This document shows positions 58,601-64,000 of a stretch of 64,000 nt of DNA, piece by piece (position 1 is the stretch's first letter; the number at the start of each line of letters is the position of its first letter). Origin of the DNA: Paraspadella gotoi (taxonomy: Eukaryota; Chaetognatha); contig CM119265.1 of assembly GCA_051294375.1 (NCBI GenBank), positions 10,681,042 through 10,745,041 on the forward strand, written 5' to 3'. The notes under the pieces were generated by a model, which saw nothing but the letters and a program-made list of their open reading frames with translations, made no database searches and was not told the origin of the DNA. The position numbers and the translations under genes are program-made.

Positions 58601-61407
58601 TTTTTTCTCTTTTAATTATATGTCTCTCTCCCTCTTTTTCCTTGTTACTGATTCATAGGGAAAAAAACGAGTCTGCAGCTGGCTCTACAGGGGCTTATTC
58701 TTTTTCTCTCTTTTCTCCTGCTGCTTCTGCTGCTGCCTTTTGATTTCTTTCTCTGCAAGGGCTCTTTCTTTTTCTTTCTTTTCTCCTGCTGCTTCTGCTG
58801 CTGCCTTTTGATTTCTTTCTTTTTGTCTGGCTGCCTCTGCTGCTGCCGCTGCTGATTCGTCCGAAAACGATTTGGCTTCTCTCTCTCTCTCTCTCTCTGT
58901 TGATGTTTATTTTTTGACAATGAAAAAGTTTATTTTTCTTTTTCAGAAACTAACTTTAATTTTCCTCGGTACTTTATTATTTTTTTAATTGACAATCGCA
59001 AAATAAAATAAAATCAGTTTATAAATTAATTTTCTTTTCTCAAATTTTATTTTTTTAAGTATCCAAATTTGTCGTCAATCCAGATTTTTCTTATGCGATT
59101 ACGACGATCCTTATGCTTTTTAGATTTTTTTTTCTTTCCTCTCTATTCCTTATTTCATTTCTATTCTTTCTTTCCTTTCTATTCCTTCTTTCCTTTCTAT
59201 TACTTCTTTCCTTTCTATTCTTTATTTCCCTTCTATTCTTTCTTTCCTTTCTATTCTTTCTTTCCTTTCTATTCTTTCTTTATATTTATTCTTTTCTTCT
59301 TTTGCTTTCTGCTTATAAATTAATTTTCTTTTTTCAAATTTGATTTTTTTTAGTATAAAAAATTTGTCGTCAATCCAGATTTTTCTTATGTGATTGCAAC
59401 GATCCTATTGCTTTTAAGATTTTTTAAAATCTACATTGCGTGTGAAAGAGATTAGAGGAAAACTGAAAGCCAGAAGGAAATTGCGTTAGGTCGCTTTAAG
59501 TCGCCTTGCGTTAAGCCTTACTTATGTTAGGCGAAAATCTCACTTAAAAAAAAATTCAAATTTTTTCTAATAGTAGGAGCCGACGTCGTTCTTAAAGATC
59601 GAGGAAGATATTTTCAATGGAGATTTTCGTTCAAATCTGACTACCAAACCATATAAACGTTCCTGGGAAAATCTTTCAGTAAAAAATCGATGTAAAAACA
59701 CTTGATTCCGATCCTTTTTTTTTTTCTTGTCAAATCATCAACATCTTACTGATACAGAAGCAGTCTATTTATTCGGGCTTGTTTGATATCAAAATGTTGA
59801 TAATTTGACAAGAGGAAAAAAATGCGAGCTCTTCAGACGCAAGACTGTCGGAATCGAGCATTTTTACATCTATTTTTTACCGGAATTTTCCCCAGGGGCG
59901 TTTATAAAGTTTGGTAGTCAGATCCGAAAGAAAATCTCCATTGAAAAAATCTTCCTTAACTTCTAAGAGCGACGTAATCTCTCTACTTTTAAGTACCGTG
60001 AGTGGATGAATACTAGGACTAGCTCTGACAAAAAAAGTCAGAGGTTTTTTTAATATATTCTTAGACCGGCCAATGTAGAATGATGGCAATATTGCTATTT
60101 TTTAAGTTTCAAAAAAATCCGACCATAAATATAGAAAATATTAACCAAAATCTTCGGAAAATCCACCCCTTCTTTGGAAGATTTTTGCCATATAAGATTT
60201 TTTCAGAAATCTGACTCCCGGTTGAAAACTCTTAGAATTCCGATCGTTAGCTCTCTCTTTTACTTTTACTTTAAATAAAAATTTCACCAAAATGGACTAA
60301 TTCACTTTAACATGATCGTATCATATTCAAATAACCAAATGAAATGTAAAGAAAAATTTTGAGAGCCCTTCAGACATATTGCTATCAGATTCCTGAATTC
60401 GAAGTTTATTGTAAAATACAACTTAAAATGCGTTGACATTGTATTGAAGTTGAGAAATCCCTTTATTTTATATATAAAAATTGTCAAAAAATATTTTCCC
60501 GAGCGGACCAGTCCATTTGAATCGAATGGTTCGATGTCAAAATGATGGTTATTTGTCAAGAGAAAAAAATGCGAGCCCTTCAGATGCAACAGGATCGGAA
60601 TCGAGTGTTTTTACATCTATTTTTTACCTGAATTTTTCCCAGGGGCGTTGACATTATTTGGTAGTCAGATTTTAACAAAAATCTCCATTGAAAAAGTTTC
60701 TCGATTTCTAAGAACGACGTAGACTCCTATGAATACGTTCCGAGTAGAGATGAAGAAAGAGATTTAAGTGGGTCTGTTGTCTGACGATGAGAATGATCGT
60801 AGGTACTTAAAGCAAAGGGGAAACAAGACATGCAAACTATGAAAATAAATCTCTGATGCTAAACAAATCCCATGTTGGTTTGATGAACCTTGGAGAAAGA
60901 ACTCTCAAATCAACCCTGATAACAGGTCTAAATGTCGACATAACCCTATATCGCTCCTTTTTACAGGTCTACGTTTACTTCGATGTCCAGCGTCAATCGT
61001 GGTTCTCTCCTTTCGTCCCCAACGAAGAGGAACACATGTGGGGCTACGAGAACTCTGTCCTTTTTTACGTCTCCGTCTTTCAATACATCACCGCCGCCGT
61101 CGCTTTTTCCAAGGGCGCGCCCTACCGGAAGAGCATCTTCTCCAACTACCTCTTCCTGATGGCTCTGGTCATCTTAACCGGTAAGTTATGGAGTGGCTAA
61201 AATTTCTTTGCCACCCGAAAATAAATCTACACGAACACCCTTGTTATTCCGTCCGCAGCTTCTTCGATCGGGATTTTGCTTTATCCGCCTCAAGCGCTCG
61301 CCGATTGGATGGAACTTCGAACCTTTCCGGAGTTCTTCTACTCGTTGAAGATTTTCGGCCTCGTGTCTCTCTACTTTTTTATCTCCCTTTTTGTCGAGAT
61401 GATCATC
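37541..61407 (+). CDS. ATP13A: P5B-type ATPase (ATP13A2/ATP13A3 family), 18 exons, C-terminal tail missing
   Basis: A P-type ATPase of the polyamine-transporting P5B group in late endosomes and lysosomes. Exons: 37541-37941, 38045-38195, 38343-38575, 38705-38829, 38902-39020, 39183-39290, 39368-39454, 41010-41188, 41262-41458, 41544-41759, 41874-42076, 42147-42339, 42835-43017, 43390-43584, 44082-44431, 47199-47381, 60967-61180, 61259-61407; all phases agree, 1162 codons. Visible: cytosolic N-terminus and a hydrophobic N-terminal hairpin; LTGES (363-366); the P5B signature [11 protein letters not shown] (PPALP 488-492); phosphorylation motif DKTGTLT with Asp about 531; nucleotide-binding [24 protein letters not shown] (902-907); and late membrane helices ending [13 protein letters not shown]. 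Human relatives have about 1180-1230 residues, so only a short tail is lacking. The 13.6 kb intron before 60967 is mostly repeats. Confidence 0.95.
39607..40220. mobile_element. TIR element in the seventh ATP13A intron
   Basis: The ends CACAGTACCCCTTTTTTGTG (39607) and the exact complement (40201-40220) are followed by a further inverted block, AACTATCGAGGCGAATTT (about 39683 and 40120). The interior is non-coding and AT-rich with an ATT microsatellite. The right end abuts the LTR of the gypsy remnant. Confidence 0.65.
40217..40889 (-). mobile_element. Internally deleted Ty3/gypsy LTR retrotransposon remnant
   Basis: On the minus strand, a partial LTR (40889 to about 40805) beginning TGTGGCAGTAACCACACG is followed by a Pol C-terminal frame (about 40800-40495) that contains [18 protein letters not shown], typical of the end of Ty3/gypsy integrase. 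A purine-rich GGTGGGGGGATG tract follows, then a second LTR, 40434-40217, with ends TGTGGCAG and CTGCCACA. Gag, protease, RT and RNase H are missing, so the copy is dead. A GA tract lies in each LTR. Confidence 0.75.
41459..41543 (+). other. GC-AG intron splitting the DKTGT motif of ATP13A
   Basis: Exon 9 ends GATAAGACAG and the intron begins GCGAGG. The next exon starts GAACCTTGACTGAAG after TTCAG. Only this junction restores DKTGTLTEDG in frame; no GT donor exists nearby. Confidence 0.85.
43064..43266 (-). repeat. tRNA-derived SINE, reversed copy in an ATP13A intron
   Basis: On the minus strand it repeats the 13011-13278 element: GTGTGGCGAATCCTAAATTC, CGTATAGCTTGGTGAAAC, GGGTTCAATCCCCTCACGG and the tail GTCCCTCCGTTGCCATA. 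It is about 65 bp shorter in the tail. Confidence 0.85.
43617..43650. repeat. GA microsatellite close to an ATP13A donor site
   Basis: About 16 GA units begin 33 bp after the donor of exon 14, followed by CAGG/CAAG short repeats to about 43670. Confidence 0.9.
44649..44822. repeat. Pyrimidine-rich minisatellite (CTTGCCTTTGCC-type)
   Basis: Tandem variants of CTTGCCTTTGCC and GCCGTTATCTTGCT fill 170 bp of an ATP13A intron. The open frame through it is a by-product of the repeat. Confidence 0.8.
46130..46860. repeat. Extremely AT-rich tract with AAATATTTT units
   Basis: About 700 bp almost entirely of A and T, with repeated TATTTTAAAAAAA-type units. It is broken only by a hammerhead-like hairpin (46631-46666). 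It is one of the parts absent from the right arm of the inverted duplication. Confidence 0.8.
46631..46666 (+). ncRNA. Hammerhead-ribozyme-like hairpin (best copy)
   Basis: The sequence reads CTGAAGA, then a stem AGGCTT with AAGCC, then GAAACATGTC. This matches the hammerhead core CUGANGA - helix II - GAAA with the self-complementary ACAUGU helix III and a GUC cleavage triplet of the minimal type found in Penelope-like elements. The flanks GACG before and CGTT after can pair as helix I. One extra A after CTGAAGA breaks the strict consensus, so activity is doubtful. Relatives: 2995-3032 (-), 21376-21416 (-), 29439-29472 (+), 53039-53074 (-). Confidence 0.4.
47803..48057. repeat. SINE-like repeat, GC-richer unit
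   Basis: It begins near TTGTGGCGGTATATTCTCAC and ends near CCTGTTGCCATAATATCG. The tail resembles the end of the 13.0 kb SINE. A diverged reverse copy is at 56640-56896 in the other arm of the inverted duplication. Confidence 0.6.
48800..48831. repeat. Dispersed palindrome of the TCGTCGCAA...TTGCGACGA type
   Basis: A short hairpin with arms TCGTCGCAA and TTGCGACGA around CACTTTGCG. Other copies: about 49167-49195, 49703-49735 and 55150-55180. They lie at the borders of the larger repeat around 48.8-49.7 kb and may be its terminal hairpins. Confidence 0.6.
48930..49165. repeat. CTG/TTC-rich repeat (encodes Gln/Lys/Arg-rich frame on the minus strand)
   Basis: It reads GAGTCTGCAGCTGGCTCTGC followed by TTTCTTT and CTGCTGCTT units, ending near CTGATTCGTCCGAAAACG. 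A direct copy with an internal duplication is at 58650-58905, and a decayed reverse copy at about 55230-55460. Confidence 0.7.
50410..50600 (+). repeat. Helentron-like 5' end fragment (copy g)
   Basis: AACAAGTTTGAGCAAACAAT is followed by CCGGATCTGCCCACGATCAT and a TAAT-rich tract, as at the start of the 31699 element. No 3' hairpin follows. A mirrored, noisier end lies at 53470-53505. Confidence 0.55.
51375..51421. repeat. Perfect 47-bp palindrome
   Basis: The arm AAATCGACAGATTTTGCGGA plus AAA is followed by its exact complement around a single central A. The 23-bp perfect stem in an AT-rich intron is far beyond chance. Confidence 0.95.
53030..53400 (-). repeat. Repeat with CT tracts and a hammerhead-like hairpin
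   Basis: On the minus strand, two CT microsatellites flank a segment with CAACTCACTCAATCTG, then comes a hairpin ending GCCGAAACATGTCC (53039-53074). The CAACTCACTCAATCTGTCC block with CT tracts also occurs at 63900-64000. A CT-tract plus hairpin arrangement is at 29220-29480. Confidence 0.55.
54990..57847 (-). repeat. Right arm of the inverted duplication, with an indel-ridden copy of ATP13A exon 16
   Basis: On the minus strand this matches the left arm (45403-49270) with frequent single-base insertions and substitutions. The exon 16 copy lies at about 57470-57715; its frame is broken in several places. The arm runs directly into the N gap at 57848. Confidence 0.75.
57848..57872. other. Assembly gap of 25 N
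   Basis: Twenty-five N bases end the right arm of the inverted duplication; the match to the left arm continues up to the first N. Confidence 0.99.
58150..58275. repeat. Degenerate minisatellite of CTTACCCCTAAC units
   Basis: About ten variants of AACTTACCCCTAACCTTAAC follow each other. They recall, but do not equal, the CCCTAA-like runs at 2865-2910 and 18500-18590. Confidence 0.75.
58650..58905. repeat. Second copy of the CTG/TTC-rich repeat, internally duplicated
   Basis: It matches 48930-49165 in the same orientation, and the CTCCTGCTGCTTCTGCTGCT block occurs twice. The minus-strand frame (Gln/Arg/Lys-rich, about 90 residues) is a product of the repeat. Confidence 0.7.
59130..59290. repeat. 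Pyrimidine minisatellite (TTCTATTCTTTCTTTCC units)
   Basis: About ten tandem units of 15-18 bp, nearly pure C and T on this strand. The Phe/Leu/Ser frame across it is a by-product. Confidence 0.85.
59580..60745. repeat. Inverted-repeat element followed by a third half-unit
   Basis: Arms at about 59583-59730 and 59850-59985 are reverse complements (for example AATGGAGATTTTCGTTCAAA left; AGAAAATCTCCATTG right). A further copy of the right half is at about 60535-60735, with AGGGGCGTT and TTTGGTAGTCAGAT. No coding capacity. Confidence 0.7.
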
Positions 61408-61589
61408 GTGAGTATTGAGACTGAGTGGGGGAGAGAGAGAGAGTGAGTGAATGAATGAATGAATGAATATAAGCGAATACGGCCTTGGGCACGCCTATTG
61501 CGGCCTATGTAGCCTTTTGGCTCAGATATTAACAACAGGTGACATTTAAGATACTAAACATTACAACGGAAATAGTTGTAGAACACGAT

Positions 61590-62132
61590 TTAAAAATTAG
61601 TGTTTAGGACAATCGAGACCGAGACCGTAAAATGCCACAAGATGTTCTTTTCTCGTGGTAACAAAACGTAATGGAGATTTGTACGTCTTAGGGTCATCGA
61701 GTTCCATTTCTTGATGTCTCGAAAAAGTGAATTGTTTTTGATGATGTTTTCTAGCCTTCCTTTGGCTCTTGAGATGATTTTGTTTTTGAGGGAGGATTTT
61801 CCTGCTGCATCGTATACGAGCTTTGCTGATGTATGGATTGGAAGCTTTAATAATGTTTTTATGGCCCTCAAAGGTAGCTTCTCTAATTTAGACCACTGAT
61901 AATCGGACATTGTAAGCCAGATGACACTGGAGTAATCAAAAATAGAAGGGACAATGTAGATATGTCGCTCCGCGCTTAGAAAAAAATCCGAAAGAACGAA
62001 GCGGTTTCTGATAATTTTGGTTCCTAGCAATTTTTGCACCAGTAGCGCAGTAAATATTACAAAACCATGGATGATTTCTGAAACTGCAGTGTTTGGGCTA
62101 TCCAACGCTGCCGGAACAAAGAAAATAAACAC
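61590..62132 (-). mobile_element. Non-LTR retrotransposon (LINE) C-terminal fragment
   Basis: A minus-strand frame of about 180 residues contains SIFDYSSVIWLTMSD, LPLRAIKTLLKLP and RAKGRLENIIKNNSLFRDI. The pattern (YSS.IW, then a Leu-rich segment and a basic tail) is that of the region after the reverse transcriptase in Jockey/CR1-type ORF2 proteins. RT and endonuclease parts are missing. Confidence 0.65.
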
Positions 62133-62365
62133 GGCACTTAGTCTGATTTCTTTTTAAATTTTTTTTATTTGGGGGTATTTACTGTATAAATCAAATATAC
62201 AGCGGTCATGCACTGATTCCAATGCTCTTCGGTTTAGCCTAACTTTCAAGCACATAACGAAAAAAATAAATTGATGTCATAGTAAGAAATAATAGCAATT
62301 AATCCTAATTTTTTTTAAAAAATTTGTTGTCATTTTTGTTTCTTACTGTTTTTGCCAAAGAAGAT
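62133..62365. repeat. Direct repeat, first copy
   Basis: It starts CACTTAGTCTGATTTCTTTT and includes TTCCAATGCTCTTCGGTTTA. It recurs at 63141-63376 about 1 kb downstream with many single-base length differences. Confidence 0.85.
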
Positions 62366-63140
62366 TGAAGAGAAGTCGTGATGATAATGTCCCGGAAATG
62401 TATATGTTGAAATACGCTTTTTTTACATGATGAGTTTTCTAGCGCGAAAAAACCTCTTTGCCGTTTTTCTTTTGAAGTTTTTGATCTTCTCTTTAAAATA
62501 TAGGATTAATATGAATCGTTTTTCAGGAAGTGTATTTTTAACTACGTTTTCGCAAAATACTTTTTTCATCACTAAGCAGAGAATAGCTGATATATAATAT
62601 GCGTATTTTTCGAGTAACTTTAATATTAAGATCGTTTTTATGTATCCTCCCTCATTGAGAGTAGGAGACGTTCTCAGAATAGCATTTCAGTACACACATG
62701 AATTAAATTTAGAGAGAAAAGAGAGAGAGAAGCATTGGTAGAGAGAGCCATAATGAACAACTAGAGGAAGAAAACGGAAATTCATATGAAAATAGGTAAG
62801 GTTGGATCTAAAAGATATTTAAATGTATAGAGCATTAGTCTGCTCTCGCATCACACCGCCGCTTAGAAAAATATTATATCTAACCTGAATTCGTAATCAT
62901 CGACAAGAAACGAATGCAGGTTCTGATAATCTGAGTTCCTGAGTCAATTTTATTGCTATTCTCTCTATTTCATGCTATGCAAAATAATATATCGTTTCAC
63001 CAAAGAGCGTCTATTAGGATGATATCTTGTAAACTTGCAAGTGATTCTTGGCGTCTATATTACAACGGATGTGCGATGCGAATCTGAAACAGCAGTTTTT
63101 CTTGTGCTTCTATAGCTAATAAAGTAAAATGTAATACGCA

Positions 63141-63376
63141 CTGCACTTAGTCTGATTTCTTTTTAAAATTTTTTCATTTGGGTATTACTGTATAAAATCA
63201 AATTAATACAGCGGTCGATGCACTGATTCCAATGCTCTTCGGTTTAGCCTAAACTTTCAAAGCACATAACGAAAAAAATAAATTGAGTCATAAAGAAGAA
63301 TAAAGCAATTAATCCAAATTTTTTTCTGAAAAATTGTGTTGTATCATTTCTCTGTTCTTTACTGTTTTGCCAAACA
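63141..63376. repeat. Direct repeat, second copy
   Basis: Same orientation as 62133-62365, differing mostly by 1-2 base indels. It could be the LINE 3' end duplicated, a pair of short LTRs, or an assembly duplication. Confidence 0.85.
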
Positions 63377-64000
63377 TGCCCTATTTAAATTATAAAAAAT
63401 ATAAAGAATTAGCTATGAAACTACAATGTCTTAAGTACATTTCGTTCGTCGCCGAAAATAGAAAATTCATTGAAGCTATCATAGGTATCCAAAAGGAGCC
63501 TTCGAAATAACCTCACTTTTCTTTGCAATATTACCCTATTAAATTGATAAAAGCCTGTATCTCATAGATAAAAAATAAAAACAACAATGTTTATCCAAGC
63601 AGCGGACATGGCATTAGCGTGTTATATAAAAGATTGTATGGTCTTCTTTAAATAAAAAAGGGCCACAGTCATTGAGGCTCTTTCTTCTCCTTATATTTCA
63701 CTTTCCTATCCTCAGCTAATATCAACTAATCCTTTCACATTTCAAAATTTCATAACTGCATCGTTAACTAATCCTTTAGTCTAACATATTTAAGATTAAG
63801 ATAATTGTTAAACTCTTACTGACATTTAGTTGTTCAAATTTTACTCTTGTGTTGTACATTACACAAATGTAGTCTTTAATACTTTTTATTTATCCCTGTA
63901 TGTCCCTCTCTCTCATCTCGCCTCCTCTCTCTCCTCTAACAAATTTCATTTCTTTTTACAACTCACTCAATCTGTCCAAACTTCAGGCCTGTTCTCCTCT

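Larger units (their letters stand above)
61408..64000. other. Probable intron after ATP13A exon 18; no further exon recognised
   Basis: Exon 18 ends at a GTGAGT donor in phase 0 at the last membrane helix, so a terminal exon with the cytosolic tail must follow. I could not find it in this stretch. It holds a GAAT microsatellite (61440-61472), a LINE fragment and a 230-bp direct repeat. Confidence 0.5.

Noticed and set aside
58645-58920. Gln/Lys/Arg-rich coiled-coil-like frame on the minus strand.
   Set aside because: It comes from CTG/TTC repeats also present at 48930-49165; no splice or start context.
59069-59343. Phe/Leu-rich frame that looks like a membrane protein.
   Set aside because: It is the translation of the TTTCTATTC minisatellite.

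Overview
This window is nuclear DNA from an animal, most likely an invertebrate. The genes have many short exons with GT-AG splice sites, the proteins are animal signalling families, and the AT-rich introns and intergenic DNA are packed with transposon remnants (tRNA-derived SINEs, Ty3/gypsy and LINE fragments, hAT- and mariner-type elements, Helentron-like elements). I cannot name the species; an arthropod or similar ecdysozoan is a guess.

Layout: (1) 1.6-4.6 kb, + strand: the last two coding exons of a neurocalcin/hippocalcin-type neuronal calcium sensor. (2) 7.6-15.7 kb, - strand: a complete ubiquitin-specific protease 7 gene in 26 coding exons, with three more in-frame Ser/Asn/His-rich exons up to 17.0 kb that probably extend its N-terminus. 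It is tail-to-tail with gene 1. (3) 22.6-35.0 kb, - strand: a calcium/calmodulin-dependent protein kinase kinase (CAMKK2-like) with two alternative first exons, both starting Met-Gly. (4) 37.5-61.4 kb, + strand: a P5B-type ATPase (ATP13A2/ATP13A3 family), 18 exons reaching the last membrane helix. Its last coding exon(s) are not seen. It diverges from the CAMKK gene across 2.5 kb.

Two of the genes concern calcium signalling (neurocalcin and CAMKK); the other two are a deubiquitinase and a lysosomal/endosomal polyamine-transporter-type P5B pump. Nothing shows that they are co-regulated; this is ordinary gene order.

The unusual content is outside the exons. It includes a family of hairpins with a hammerhead-ribozyme-like core and compensatory stem changes; Helentron-like elements with a covarying terminal hairpin, two of which form an inverted pair around a CAMKK exon; a GC-AG intron that splits the catalytic DKTGT motif of the ATPase; and a large inverted duplication (45.4-49.3 versus 55.0-57.85 kb) that carries a second, indel-ridden copy of an ATPase exon and ends at an assembly gap. 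Exon coordinates were worked out by hand from splice signals, reading phase and family similarity; no alignment or transcript data were available.
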